Shown one piece after another: positions 1 to 10,900 of a stretch of 64,000 nucleotides of DNA. How positions within the stretch are numbered: the stretch's first letter is position 1; the number at the start of each line of letters is the position of its first letter. The translations under genes and the position numbers were made by a program. The stretch is from NCBI GenBank assembly GCA_945898275.1, contig CAMDHZ010000006.1, positions 1 to 64,000 on the forward strand, written 5' to 3'. The notes beneath the pieces were generated by a model. The model had not been told where the DNA came from, did no database searches, and worked only from the letters and a program-made list of their open reading frames with translations. Source of the DNA: Chitinophaga pinensis. Its GTDB lineage: Bacteria > Bacteroidota > Bacteroidia > UKL13-3.

Positions 1-1081
1 ATTTAAATTTTCCAATTTTATTATCTATTGGATCAAACCTAATTGAAACTTCTACCTCTCCTTTTTCTGTGAATTTTATTGCATTACCAAGTAGATTTAG
101 GAGAATTTGTTTAAGTCGAATTGGGTCAACAAAGGCCTTTTCAGGCAAGTTTGGAGAAGTTAAAAAGAATAATTTTAATTTCTTTTCGGCTGCTTGAAGT
201 TTGATTATTTCTAAGGTTTCTTTGACTAATAATTCAATATTGGTTTCTATGATTTCTAATTCTAGTTTATTAGCTTCTATTTTTGATAAGTCAAGAATGT
301 CATTAACAATATCTAGTAACACCTTGCCTGAATGAACTGCATTATTTACAAATTGCTTTTGCATTTCGTTAAGCGGTGTATTCAGTAATAATTCATTAAA
401 TCCAATTACACCATTTAGAGGTGTTCTAATTTCATGACTCATTACTGTAAGAAATTCAGATTTTGCTCTATTTGCTTCAATTGCTTTTTCCTTTTCTATA
501 ATTAGGTTTTTTAGAAGTTGGATTCTTTCCTCAATGTTTACTAACATTTGAGCAAAGAGTTTCAAAAGTGTAATTTCTTTCTCGGTATATTGATTGTAAT
601 TTGCCACAGAGTCGAAGCCAACAAATCCGATACAAGTATTTTCTTGCATCATTGGAATGGTAATTAAACTTTTAATTTCTTGTGGTTCAAGAATTTGCCT
701 TAGCGAAGAATTCTTCTTTAGTGCTAACACATCTGGGATATACATTACATTTCCCTCTTTGTGTGCAGATGTCCAATCCTCTATTCCTTCTAGCGGAATT
801 TCTTGCAATTCATCAATCTGGGGAGAAATATTGTTTTCACACCATTCAAAGGTATTTTTACAGGTTCCATTTTCCCATTCATATTTGAAAATATAGGCTC
901 TATCAGAATTTGCAAACTTTCCAATTTTTTGAAGCGTTTCGTTTACTGAGACTTCAAATTGGTTAATGGGCATGTTAATAAATTCCATTGCAAGGCTCAT
1001 TAACAAATCTTGAAGTTCTGTTAACCTTTCAAACTTGTTTTGCTCAGAATCATCTGTAGGTTGATTTCGTGTACTTTTCAT
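1..1081 (-). CDS. GAF-domain sensor histidine kinase, C-terminus cut by window edge
   Basis: I translated this by hand from the ATG at 1081 on the minus strand; it stays open to base 1. No signal peptide or membrane segment is visible. Residues about 35-185 look like a GAF sensor domain (a stretch reading [10 protein letters not shown], then [17 protein letters not shown]). A short coiled linker leads to a HisKA dimerisation domain with the H-box [14 protein letters not shown], where His is the predicted autophosphorylation site. The start of the HATPase domain, with N-box [13 protein letters not shown], sits at the window edge. The catalytic G-boxes and any receiver domain lie outside, so hybrid or simple kinase cannot be decided. 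The ligand is unknown. It lies near the other two-component genes at 2376-7040. Confidence 0.85.
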   Translation of the reverse strand, partial: MKSTRNQPTDDSEQNKFERLTELQDLLMSLAMEFINMPINQFEVSVNETLQKIGKFANSDRAYIFKYEWENGTCKNTFEWCENNISPQIDELQEIPLEGIEDWTSAHKEGNVMYIPDVLALKKNSSLRQILEPQEIKSLITIPMMQENTCIGFVGFDSVANYNQYTEKEITLLKLFAQMLVNIEERIQLLKNLIIEKEKAIEANRAKSEFLTVMSHEIRTPLNGVIGFNELLLNTPLNEMQKQFVNNAVHSGKVLLDIVNDILDLSKIEANKLELEIIETNIELLVKETLEIIKLQAAEKKLKLFFLTSPNLPEKAFVDPIRLKQILLNLLGNAIKFTEKGEVEVSIRFDPIDNKIGKFK

Positions 1082-1265
1082 AGGTTGCTCAAACACATAA
1101 ATTTATAGGCAGGCTCAAAATTCATACAAAATTTTAAACTAAACAAAATCAATATGAAACATGTTTGGAAAAGGTATTATTTTTCTCAAAAAGAGTCAAA
1201 ATTCCCCAGAATGAAACATTTGGAATTAAATTTTTGTATAATTACTTCAATAAATAAGTTAGGTA

Positions 1266-2225
1266 ATGGGATTTCATAGAAGGAATTTTATCACTAGATT
1301 GTCGTTAGGTGTTGGTGCATTATTTACATCACCATTGCAAAATTTTGCAGCTAAAGTTAAAAAGGAAATGGATAAAAATAACCCAATTTTACAGATTCAA
1401 CCCATGGGATTTCAGTGGGAAACTTCAGACCCATTTTTATTTTGTGTTCATCATGAAGATGATTTCCCAAAAGGAAATGCAGTCATGGGCCCGGCTACCA
1501 GTTTATCTGGTAGAAGTTTAGGGGATGATTTTATAGTAAAAGATGGGTTTAGAATGTATCATGGTCGACAAGTTCCTGGTTTTCCAGGTCATCCTCACCG
1601 CGGGTTTGAAACTGTTACTGTGGTTAGAAAAGGTTTGGTAGACCATGCAGATAGTTTAGGAGCTGCTGGAAGATATGGCAACGGAGATGTTCAATGGATG
1701 ACAGCAGGAAAAGGGGTGCAACATTCCGAAATGTTTCCATTGTTAAGTCAAGAAAAAGAAAATCCTTTAGAGTTATTTCAAATATGGTTGAACCTACCTG
1801 CAAAAAACAAAATGGTTGATCCCCATTTTAAAATGTTTTGGTCAGAGAAAATTCCAAATGTTTTGCTCAAGAGTAATAATGGTAAAACAGTAAAGGTTGA
1901 AGTAATTGCAGGTAATTTCGGAAAGCATATTGCGCTTCAGGCGCCACCAAATTCTTGGGCTTCCAACACTGCGAATGAAGCAGCCATTTGGATAATAAGA
2001 TTGGAAGAAGGTGCGAGTATAACTCTGCCATCTGCCAGCAAGGAAACCAACCGAAATTTATACTTTTATGAGGGGGAGTCCTTGGATATTGATGGTGTTC
2101 AGATAGGCAACTATAAATCTATTAAGGTAATGCCAACTGTTCCAATTGAAATTAAGGCTACCAAAGGAAATGCAAGTATTTTATTATTGCAAGGGAAACC
2201 TATAGGAGAGCAAGTAATGCAATAG
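1266..2225 (+). CDS. Pirin family protein with Tat-type signal
   Basis: A cupin-fold pirin of 319 residues. The metal-binding signature is present: HPHRGFET (His-x-His) followed by GKGVQHSEM (His-x-Glu), with the second cupin half behind. Family members are iron proteins, some with quercetinase-type activity; the substrate here is unknown. The N-terminus reads HRRNFITRLSLGVGALF, a twin-arginine pair followed by a hydrophobic stretch and a small-residue end near NFAAK, so export of a folded metalloprotein by Tat is likely. This is unusual because most pirins are cytoplasmic. The chosen ATG is the one that includes the twin-arginine segment. It is monocistronic, facing away from the divergent kinase at 1081. 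Confidence 0.85.
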   Translation: MGFHRRNFITRLSLGVGALFTSPLQNFAAKVKKEMDKNNPILQIQPMGFQWETSDPFLFCVHHEDDFPKGNAVMGPATSLSGRSLGDDFIVKDGFRMYHGRQVPGFPGHPHRGFETVTVVRKGLVDHADSLGAAGRYGNGDVQWMTAGKGVQHSEMFPLLSQEKENPLELFQIWLNLPAKNKMVDPHFKMFWSEKIPNVLLKSNNGKTVKVEVIAGNFGKHIALQAPPNSWASNTANEAAIWIIRLEEGASITLPSASKETNRNLYFYEGESLDIDGVQIGNYKSIKVMPTVPIEIKATKGNASILLLQGKPIGEQVMQ

Positions 2226-2375
2226 GGGCCTTTTGTGATAATAGCAAATTAGAGATTTAACAAGCTTTTTTGATTACCATTAAACACAGTTTGGTGATTG
2301 TCTATGGGCTCAATTAGATTAGGGCACCCTAAAGCAAAGTAGAAATTGCCGAATATTATCGATGTAAAGGCTAAA

Positions 2376-2780
2376 TTAAGTATTTAAAAACTGCTGAAAA
2401 GCCTCTCCTTCACTTAAATCTTTTAGCATATATTTATCGATAGGTTTTTCTAAGAACCCAATAATTTCTGGATAATCTTTGGCAATAATTTTATCCTTAG
2501 GGTCTGTTGAAGAAGTAACCAAGACATGTCTGATTTTTTGGAGTAGGTTCAATTCTCTAAGCTTTTTCAAGAATTGCCATCCATCCATTTGTGGCATATT
2601 TATGTCTAAAAATACCAATGTTTTTTTGTCGGGTTGATCCAAAGTCTTTAAATGGGTTAAAGCATTTTCTGCATCCAAGAATGATTTGGGTTCTAAATGA
2701 AATCCGCTCTTTACTAGTTCTCTTTTATTGAGAACCAAAAAGAGTTCATCGTCATCTACCATTAATAATTCGTAATTCAT
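2376..2780 (-). CDS. Single-domain response regulator (CheY-like)
   Basis: A lone receiver domain of 134 residues with no output domain. Acidic residues at the N-terminus (VDDDE), the phospho-acceptor Asp in LVFLDINMPQMDGW, a conserved Ser/Thr in LVTSST and a Lys in FLEKPIDK complete the receiver active site. It lies 12 bp downstream of the receiver-His protein and in the same operon as the hybrid kinase, so it is probably the terminal acceptor or a phosphate sink of a phosphorelay. The target is unknown; single-domain regulators usually act by protein-protein contact. Confidence 0.9.
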   Translation of the reverse strand: MNYELLMVDDDELFLVLNKRELVKSGFHLEPKSFLDAENALTHLKTLDQPDKKTLVFLDINMPQMDGWQFLKKLRELNLLQKIRHVLVTSSTDPKDKIIAKDYPEIIGFLEKPIDKYMLKDLSEGEAFQQFLNT

Positions 2781-2792
2781 TTTTGTAATTTC

Positions 2793-3506
2793 CTAATTGG
2801 TAATATTATTTGCCGTATAAGCTTTATTAGTAATGTCTCGTATAACCCCATCTAATTCAGTAGCAGAGTTTCCAATATGTTTTAAAATTTCTTTTGGATT
2901 AATTTCTAAATCCTCTCCTTCGGTTTGAATTAAAGTAACTAAGCCCAGCAGTCTTGCTAGAGGTGCACGTACAATATGAGATTGTGTCCAAGCAATTTCT
3001 CTTAAAGCATCGTTACTAGAAATTAGTGCTTGATTGGCATTAACTAGCTCAGCTGTTCGCTCTTTAATCTTCTCTTCTAAAATTTGATTTTGATTTTTCA
3101 GTTGTTTTAAGAGGTAATTGGTAAACAAAAGGTTTTTAATTCTGAGTTCTACCTCAATCAAGTCGAAAGGTTTTACAATAAAATCATTAGCCCCACCCGC
3201 CAAAGCTTTTTGTTTAGATTCTCTCGTAGCATCAGCAGTTAGAACCAAAATTTCCATCCAACCATTGAGTGAACCATTATCTTTTAAGTGCTGCATGATA
3301 TCAAAGCCACTGATTTCAGGCATCATTAAATCTAATAGGAGTAAATCAGGTGATAGTTGGGCAATTGCCTCTAATGCTTTTGTAGAATCGTTGATGACAC
3401 TTACATTGGTATATCCTTTTATATTCAATAAATTGGCTAATATTTCAGTATTAGCAGGTTGGTCGTCTATCACTAGGATTCTTGAGTTTCTTATTTCTTC
3501 TTTCAT
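2793..3506 (-). CDS. Receiver domain fused to a kinase-like His-phosphotransfer domain, no ATPase domain
   Basis: Residues about 8-130 are a receiver: VIDDQPANTE, phospho-Asp in LLLLDLMMPEISGF, TAD at the Thr position, Lys in FIVKPFDLIE. A coiled coil (about 130-170, ending NANQALISSNDALREI) leads into a DHp-like helix pair with AWTQSHIVRAPLARLLGLV, which resembles the H-box of Bacteroidota histidine kinases of the W-x-x-SH-xxRaPL type. The protein stops at residue 237, where a kinase would carry its HATPase domain. So it can probably receive and pass phosphate but not autophosphorylate. It sits 21 bp downstream of the hybrid kinase gene and 12 bp upstream of the lone receiver. Confidence 0.85.
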   Translation of the reverse strand: MKEEIRNSRILVIDDQPANTEILANLLNIKGYTNVSVINDSTKALEAIAQLSPDLLLLDLMMPEISGFDIMQHLKDNGSLNGWMEILVLTADATRESKQKALAGGANDFIVKPFDLIEVELRIKNLLFTNYLLKQLKNQNQILEEKIKERTAELVNANQALISSNDALREIAWTQSHIVRAPLARLLGLVTLIQTEGEDLEINPKEILKHIGNSATELDGVIRDITNKAYTANNITN

Positions 3507-3527
3507 AATTTTTGGTTCAAACCGAAA

Positions 3528-6500
3528 TTAAATAAACTGGTCTATGATGTTTAACAAACTAACAACCTCTATGGGTTTGGTTAAATAATTTTTTGCGCCA
3601 AGTGAGATCAATTTTTCTCTTTGCTCAGCCATTGCGTCAGCACTAATAATTACAACTGGGATTTCAGTCGTAATTGGTTCATTTTTAAGCATACTTAAAA
3701 TATCTGAACCATGTGCATCGTGTAGGTTCAAATCTAGGAGAATTAAATCTGGTTGCAATTTTTTTGCCATTTCAAAACCATTTTTTCCTGTTATGGAGGT
3801 TTCAAGTTTGATGCTTTTACGCGTGTTGATTAACACTTGACTTATCAGTTCTATATTAGAAATGTTGTCTTCAATGTAAAGGATTCTGCCAGTTTTTTGA
3901 TTTTGTATTTCGGACTGCTTACCTTCTGATTGTTTTTGTATCTTTTCTTGATGATTTTCTCCTTTTGGAAGAGCAATCCAAAATGTGCTACCAAAACCTA
4001 CCTTACTTTCTACACCAATTTTCCCTTGCATAAGGTCTGCCAATTGTTTTACTACAGCTAAACCCAAACCTGTTCCTTCTGTACCTGTTAAGTCGGCCCC
4101 TAAGCGTTCAAATGGATTAAAAATTTTATTTAAATTTTTCTCTTCAATGCCAATGCCATTGTCGGTTACACAAATTTTATAGTATGCTTTTCCATTTATT
4201 TGAATAGACTCGGTTTTTAAGAATACTTTCCCATAAGGCTTATTGTACTTAATACCGTTATTAACTAAATTGGTTAGTATTTGTTTAAGTCTTTGGTTAT
4301 CTGCATGCACAAAGAGTTGGTCTGCCATTGTATCATCCAACAACAATTCAATGTTTCTAGCTTTGGCTAAAGGCAAAAGGGTATCTCTAATTTCGATGAC
4401 ACAACGTTTGATGTCAACAGACTCCACAGAAACAGAAATTTTCCCTGATTCTATTCTTGAGATATTTAAAACTTCATTGATAAGTCCCAGTAAATGCCTG
4501 CCACTATTGAGTATATGATTTACACTTTTTTCTTGAGATTCGCTAAGTTCACCCATTTGCAATAGTTGGGCAAAGCCTAAAATTGAGTTCATAGGCGTCC
4601 TAAGTTCATGGCTCATGCGCGATAGAAACTCACTTTTAGATCTATTCGCCTCTTCAGCAACCACTCTTGCATAATTTAAATCAAGGTTAGATTGTTCTAG
4701 CTCTTTGGTTCTATCTGAAATGCGTCTTTCTAGTGTCTTGTTTAGCTCTAATATTTCAATGTCTTTTTCTTTTCTACTAGTGATATTTCTTATAAACTTT
4801 AAAACTTGATTTTCATTTATGGCCACCACCCTTGCCTCAAAATATTTAGTAATTTCTCCTTCTTCTTTTGGAAATTCATAAGAAATCATTTTACCGGTTT
4901 TTAGCACCTCGTTTATTACTTGCACATGTAGCTTGGCAATTTCACTGGTAAAAGCGTCTCTTACATTCTTTCCAATTAAGTAGCTATAATCCTCTTGTTG
5001 ACTATAGGTGCTAGATCTAAAGTATTCAAGGTATTTTCCGTCTTTATCACAAATAAAGACCATGTCGGGCATAGCATCAATGATGGCAGAAAGTCTTAAA
5101 TTTTGTTGTAAAATAATTTCTTCTTGTGCTTTCTTTTCGGAAATATCAATTACGGTTGCAGACATAAAAGCAGGCAATCCTCGCTCATCAAAGATAAGTT
5201 TTGCGCTCATTAGGGTTGGAAACTCGGTACCATCTTTTTTGCAATGCGGAACCTCTGTTGCTTCAAACCCGCCCTCAGTTTTTATTTTACCAAGGTGTTT
5301 TTCTACCACTTGCATTTGAGCAGGGCTATGCAAGATAGGGATGGGTTTGCCAATAAGTTCATCAGTTGTGTAACCATGTTGCTCAGCGAATTTAGGGTTT
5401 ACATACTGCATGATTCCATGAATGTCTGTAATAGCTGTCCCGTAATTTGCTTGGTCAGTAATCACTTTAAACTTATCAAGCTCGGCTTCCGTTGCAAGCC
5501 TTTCAGTTACATCAAAATCTGCCCCAATATACCCTACCAAGTTTCCTTCATCATCTAGTTTTGGTGTACCATTGGTTTCAACCCAAATTACCTGGCCGTT
5601 CTTTTTCTGAATGGGATTTAATAGTTTGGTAAAACTTTCCTTTTTGGCCAATACATCAAATGCAAGACGTATAAATTCCGCCTTGTTTTCTTCATAATGT
5701 AGGTCGTAAAAATATTTTTTACCTACCAATTCTTCGGGTTCAAAACCATAAATTTGAGTTGAAATTTTACTTATATAGGTATATAGACCTTCTGTGTTTA
5801 ACTCCCAAATTACAGATTGACTATGGTCTGCAATGGCTTGCAGGCGTTTTTCGTTTTCACGAAGTTCAATTTCCATCTTTCTTCGTTCGCTAATATCAAT
5901 GCCCATACATTGAATTTCAAGAGGGATATTTTGCTCATCAGTTAAGCAAACAAATTCCCAAAATGTAGTTTTTGTTCCTCCAGTTTTTTTTGGTTTGTCT
6001 AATTCTACTTGAAATGTAATACCAGGATTGTTAATGCATTTTTCAACTGTTGCAAAAGTTCTCTCGTGATGATACTCACAAATAGAGGCCAAGGAGTTTC
6101 CATTCCATAGGCCAGATTGATGATATAACCAACCAAACTCCTCTTCAAATGTTCGGTTCCAATAAGTGTGTAATCCTTCTAAGTTGGTTCTTAGCACATA
6201 ACTTGTTTGGCTATTTAAAAGGTTCTTAAGCCTGCTTTCACTTTCTACCAAACGATGCTTTACCTCCCTTTTGTTTAGATGCACCTCAATGGTTCTTCTA
6301 AGGTTATCTAATAGTTGGTATTCCTCCTTTAAGAAGGGAGTATTCTCCTGATTATAAATAGTTAAGAAGCCTTTAATACCATGGTTGAGATGAAAGTCGG
6401 TAAACATTTTACTGTTCGACTCCTTGAAGCCTTTACTCCTATAAACCGCTGTGCCAAAGTTTATTTGTGCAAAGGTTTTATCAGTAAATTGATATCCTTC

Positions 6501-7040
6501 TGGAATTAACTCCACCGCTTTTTGCAGGTATTCATCAATTGAAAGATCAGCGTTTTCACTTAACCAATTAATTTGATACACGCAGTTAAGCTCTTTTAAC
6601 CTTTCAGTTAATTGAAATTTTGAGTCTTCTAAAGCCTTTTCAGCATTCTTCTGCTCTGTAATATCGCTAAAGTTTACAAATATTCTATAGGGTTCTTTCT
6701 CGTTTGGCAAGAATTCTGGTAAAGCATTTATCAAGAGCCATTTGTAACTTTTATTAATGGGATGAAATACCCCCATGACCACATTTTTTATCGTTTCCGC
6801 TTTTTTTAAGGCCATACTTGCAGGATGCGCATCACCAGGAAAAGCTGAACCATCTATATGTATGGCATGCCATTGTTCATCCATTGGTGTTCTGCCCACT
6901 AACTGATTCAATGTAAGTCCTAACATATCACTTGCTGCAGGATTTGCAAAAATAATCGCTCCCGTTTTATCGTGAAAAACTACGCCAGATGGCATCAAGT
7001 TGAATAGTTGTTGGGCATGCACCGGTAGAGCGTTTTCCAT
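3528..7040 (-). CDS. Multi-PAS hybrid sensor histidine kinase
   Basis: A 1170-residue, apparently soluble sensor with no clear membrane segment. An N-terminal PAS domain (LMPSGVVFHDKTGAIIFANP) is followed by a GAF-like region and at least four more PAS/PAC units, for example around VIWELNTEGLYTYISK, YGTAITDIHGIMQYVNP and MVFICDKDGKYLEYF. A coiled coil then gives HisKA (SRMSHELRTPMNSILGF), HATPase boxes (NNGIKYNKP, DNGIGI, GTGLGLAVV) and a C-terminal receiver (LYIEDN, phospho-Asp in LILLDLNLHD, Lys in YLTKPI). It is first in a three-gene operon with the receiver-His protein and lone receiver, which together could form an H-D-H-D relay. The stacked PAS domains suggest integration of several cytosolic signals; ligands cannot be read from the sequence. 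Confidence 0.92.
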   Translation of the reverse strand: MENALPVHAQQLFNLMPSGVVFHDKTGAIIFANPAASDMLGLTLNQLVGRTPMDEQWHAIHIDGSAFPGDAHPASMALKKAETIKNVVMGVFHPINKSYKWLLINALPEFLPNEKEPYRIFVNFSDITEQKNAEKALEDSKFQLTERLKELNCVYQINWLSENADLSIDEYLQKAVELIPEGYQFTDKTFAQINFGTAVYRSKGFKESNSKMFTDFHLNHGIKGFLTIYNQENTPFLKEEYQLLDNLRRTIEVHLNKREVKHRLVESESRLKNLLNSQTSYVLRTNLEGLHTYWNRTFEEEFGWLYHQSGLWNGNSLASICEYHHERTFATVEKCINNPGITFQVELDKPKKTGGTKTTFWEFVCLTDEQNIPLEIQCMGIDISERRKMEIELRENEKRLQAIADHSQSVIWELNTEGLYTYISKISTQIYGFEPEELVGKKYFYDLHYEENKAEFIRLAFDVLAKKESFTKLLNPIQKKNGQVIWVETNGTPKLDDEGNLVGYIGADFDVTERLATEAELDKFKVITDQANYGTAITDIHGIMQYVNPKFAEQHGYTTDELIGKPIPILHSPAQMQVVEKHLGKIKTEGGFEATEVPHCKKDGTEFPTLMSAKLIFDERGLPAFMSATVIDISEKKAQEEIILQQNLRLSAIIDAMPDMVFICDKDGKYLEYFRSSTYSQQEDYSYLIGKNVRDAFTSEIAKLHVQVINEVLKTGKMISYEFPKEEGEITKYFEARVVAINENQVLKFIRNITSRKEKDIEILELNKTLERRISDRTKELEQSNLDLNYARVVAEEANRSKSEFLSRMSHELRTPMNSILGFAQLLQMGELSESQEKSVNHILNSGRHLLGLINEVLNISRIESGKISVSVESVDIKRCVIEIRDTLLPLAKARNIELLLDDTMADQLFVHADNQRLKQILTNLVNNGIKYNKPYGKVFLKTESIQINGKAYYKICVTDNGIGIEEKNLNKIFNPFERLGADLTGTEGTGLGLAVVKQLADLMQGKIGVESKVGFGSTFWIALPKGENHQEKIQKQSEGKQSEIQNQKTGRILYIEDNISNIELISQVLINTRKSIKLETSITGKNGFEMAKKLQPDLILLDLNLHDAHGSDILSMLKNEPITTEIPVVIISADAMAEQREKLISLGAKNYLTKPIEVVSLLNIIDQFI

Positions 7041-7845
7041 TTTGGTTAAAGGTTAGCAGTTACTATTTATACTCTCTAATTTTCAATTATTTAGATGGAT
7101 AATATTATTTTATTTATGTAGAAGTACAAAATCAATAAACTAGCGCTACTTGTAATTTTTTGATTTTTATCATATAAGGTTAATAAATGTAATCAGAATC
7201 CCGTAATCACTAAAGTTTTTATACCAATCGGTAGATTCTTGGCCATTGATTTCTATCCATTCATCAAAGCAATTGACACCTTAAATATGTCTACTTTTTA
7301 TTTTGCAATAATTCTTTTCCCGTTTTTGATTTTCGAAGCTAAATAATTATTGCCTATTTTTCTTAATTTAATATCAAATATATTGTTTTGATGATAGTAG
7401 TAATAAAAAACAAACTGTTCAAAAATCAATAGTGGTTGAATTATAGTGATATATTCCAAGTGAAAATTCAATGTCGATGATTTAGGCATATTTTTAATAT
7501 TCACCAATTAAACAATGTGTAAAAATTTCTTGTATTTCTAATGGTCTTTTCCCATTTGCTAGAACTAAATTTTAAACACTCTTTCAAAAACCCATGTGAT
7601 AAAGGTTCGAGGGATGAGCATTAATTGTGAGACCGAAATCCCTCAAACTACTATGATTAAAGAGCTGACCAAACATCATGTAGTATTTTTTTTCAATGGT
7701 ATTAATTTTTGAACCCACTATTTTGCATTGCAAATCAATTGTTTCAATTAAAAAAGTGTCATTTTGATCCCAATTTCACTAAGTAGACTGCTGTTTTTCA
7801 ATAGTGCTTTTCTGTCAATTTTTTTAAAAAGCGTAAAAAATTATA
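7041..7845. other. Gene-poor regulatory gap upstream of the glucan operon
   Basis: This AT-rich stretch has no convincing gene. A 69-codon minus-strand frame at 7298-7507 has low-complexity composition and no family resemblance. A minus-strand stretch around 7185-7290 reads protein-like (CFDEWIEINGQ, then DWYKNFSDYG) but has no start and ends at a stop, so it may be a decayed gene fragment or chance. Near the right side is one copy of a 14-bp direct repeat (ATTGCAAATCAATT, 7727-7740) whose partner lies at 7845. Confidence 0.5.
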
Positions 7846-7893
7846 TTGTAAATCAATTTTTTATTACCTTGGTTATGGTAAACTTAACCATAA
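7846..7893 (+). promoter_or_regulatory. Candidate promoter and palindromic operator of the glucan operon
   Basis: A TTG at 7846-7848 and TACCTTGG at 7865-7872 (one mismatch to the Bacteroidota TAnnTTTG -7 box) are separated by 16 nt. Directly downstream, 7873-7893 is a 21-bp palindrome: TTATGGT and its perfect complement ACCATAA around a 7-nt centre that is itself mostly symmetric. The position, over the predicted start of transcription, fits a repressor site. The leader to the ATG at 7995 is about 100 nt. The bound regulator is unknown; the Nudix regulator at 23920 is one candidate, but its own intergenic region holds a different motif. Confidence 0.45.
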
Positions 7894-7994
7894 TTAAAAA
7901 AGTATAAAGCAAATTCAATTCTACAACCGTTTACAAGCCAATAAAAACCCAGATAAAAAAACCATAGTTTAAGAACAAACAAAATAGATATAAT

Positions 7995-10900
7995 ATGAAA
8001 AAACGCTTACTTCAATTCCTCTTGTTTTTAATACCAGCATTAACTTTTGCCCAAAGTGATAAAGTGCTAGTTACAAAATCTAACAGTGGCTTTAAACTTT
8101 CTGTTAATGAAAAAGAGACATTCATCAACGGCATGAATTGGGATTATTTTCCAATAGGTACAAACTATAACTATAGTTTATGGAAACAACCAGATGATGT
8201 AATATTAGCCGCTTTAGATAACGAAATGTCTTTATTAAAAAATATGGGTGTAAATGTTATCAGACAATATACTGGAGTTCCAGCAAAGTGGATTAAATAT
8301 ATTTATGAAAAATATGGCATTTACACCATGTTGAATCACTCGTTTGGTCGCTATGGGTTAACTGTAAAAGGAAAATGGGAAGCTATTACGGATTATTCAA
8401 ATCCATTGGTGCGTGAGGTTTTGTTAAATGAAACAAAAGAAATGGTATCACAGTATAGAGAAACACCAGGTGTCTTACTTTTTTTATTGGGAAATGAGAA
8501 TAATTATGGGCTTTTTTGGAGAGGGGCAGAAACGGAGAATATCCCATTTGCAGACCGTAATTCTACAAAAGATGCCTATCATCTTTATAAACTTTTTAAT
8601 GAAGCTGCTAAAGAATTAAAGCAAATCGACAAGAATCATCCAATTGCAATTTGTAATGGAGATTTATTGTTTGCTGAAATCATTGCAAAGGAATGTAAGG
8701 ACGTTGATATACTTGGTATAAATGTATATCGCGGTGCAACTTTTACTGATTTGTTTGACCGTGTTAAGAAGGAATTAGATATGCCTATTGTTTTGACTGA
8801 ATTTGGTGCAGATGCCTATAATACTATAGCTAATCAAGAAGATCAAGAATATCAGGCAAAGGTGTTGGTGAGTAATTGGAAAGGAATTTATGAGAATGCA
8901 GAGGGAATGGGAAATAGCGGAAATAGCTTGGGTGGCTTTACCTTTCAATTTAGCGATGGTTGGTGGAAAACAGGCCAAACCTTAAACTTAGATGAACATG
9001 ATGCAACTGCATCTTGGTCGAATGGCGGTTATTCCAATGATTTTGCCAAAGGTGAAAATAATATGAATGAGGAGTGGTTTGGAATATGCGCCAAAGGACA
9101 AACCAATGAACGTGGTAATTACGAGCTTTATCCAAGAGCAGCTTATTATGCTTTGCAATATGTCCATAAGTTTAATCCTTATAATGGCAATCCTACCGCA
9201 TTGAATTCTTTCTTTAACACTGTTTCTAATGCCGACTTTGCTTTAAAAGCAAGAGGAGATAAAGCAGTTTTGGAGTCAAAAGACAAAGGCAAATTATATT
9301 TAAGTAATCTGCAAGCTAATTTTACGAGCTACCAAACAGGGGGTAGTCTTATCACAACCCCTGCAGCCTCTAATCCATCAAACACAACAACCTATCCAAG
9401 TGGCCAAGGGTTTGACCATATGCAGTCCTTTAATATTGGTGTAACAGCTAGACCTGCACCTAATATGAAAGCAAATGTTCAGCTTAACGTACTAGGCAAT
9501 GTAGCTTCTAAACCTATTGATGAAATATTTTATGAAAATAGAGGAAGGCCAATCACTGTTACAACGCCAAGCGGACCTCAACAAATTAACTCAAATAATA
9601 GGGTGCAGTTATATCGAGTTAGCTATAGTTGGGATGATAAGGACTTTAAATTAACAGGCTTTTACAGAACAGGCCATTACCATTGGGGTTATGAAGGAGA
9701 TTTTTTTAGCCTATATCCTGAAGCAAACTATGGGCCTAATATTGACATCTATAATGGTGGCGCCCCATTTGGTTTTGAACTGGAAGCGAAAAGAAAATTT
9801 AAAGGCCTAAAAGTGGCATTTGGACCGGAGTTATGGTGGGGAGCAAACCCTGCATTTTTGGTAAAGTATAGTAAAAAAGTGGCTGGTTTAGACGTAACGG
9901 GTATTTTTCATGAGGATATTGTTCAACGAACCAATTTGCAAAGTTCATTTGCGGTTCCAGTACCAAAAACAAGAAGATTGACATTTGTTGTAGGCAAAAA
10001 AATGGAAAAACTCACCTTTGATTTAGGTGGAATTTGGGGTGGACAGCCGCTCAACGGAAGAGATTTTCAAATGATTGAAAACGATGTTGTGTATGTAGAT
10101 AAAATAAAAAACACAGATAATTTCGGAGGAAAGGTAAAACTCACCTATTCTACTGGAGCTGTGAGGTGGTATGGTCTTGCTTCTTACATGGGCTTGGTTG
10201 CCAATGGAGGCGTGGATCAAACAAAAACATTTACTGGATGGGCGCTTAAAGATATTGGAAGTGGCAACATGTATAATGCACTTACTGGATTTACCTACAA
10301 CATTGGTAAATTTCAATTTGCACCAAATTTTTTATATCAGAAACCTTTGGTAGGACCAATAGGACCTAATTTTGCTGCTCCTGCTCGACCAAGAAACATC
10401 TTGGATGATCCTTTTTCTGTGAGGGGTAATAGAGAAACAGTAGCTGGAGAGCTTTTGCTTACTTTTGATCCAACTCCTGCTACTTGGATGTATGAATGGG
10501 ATAATGACAGGATGGAAGATGCCAAATTTGCAATGAGTGCCGGATTTGTTTATCGTCACCTTCCAACTGTGCAAGATGCAGCTATTGGTATCCTTGGAAA
10601 TGGCCGTACAACATTTGTTTTCCCTGGTTCGGCACCTGCACAAGACCTTTGGGAAGTTAATACTAGAGTGGTTTCAAAAATTAATCCTCAGTTTGGTATC
10701 ATTGGTAACATTTATTTTGGAAATGGTCAGGCCAATGGAAGTGACGCAAGAACCGTTAATAGATATGGCGTTGACATTAGAACCATTTATAAAAGAATGA
10801 AATTAATGACAATTGCAAGAATTGACGATTGGGGTCCTTTTGATTACCATAGAGATTTTAACCAAACTTTCCCGTTACAACTTATAGGTGACTGGTCTTT

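Noticed and set aside
7298-7507. 69-codon minus-strand frame in the regulatory gap
   Set aside because: Low-complexity Tyr/Ile/Lys-rich product, no family resemblance, no promoter or coupling to neighbours.
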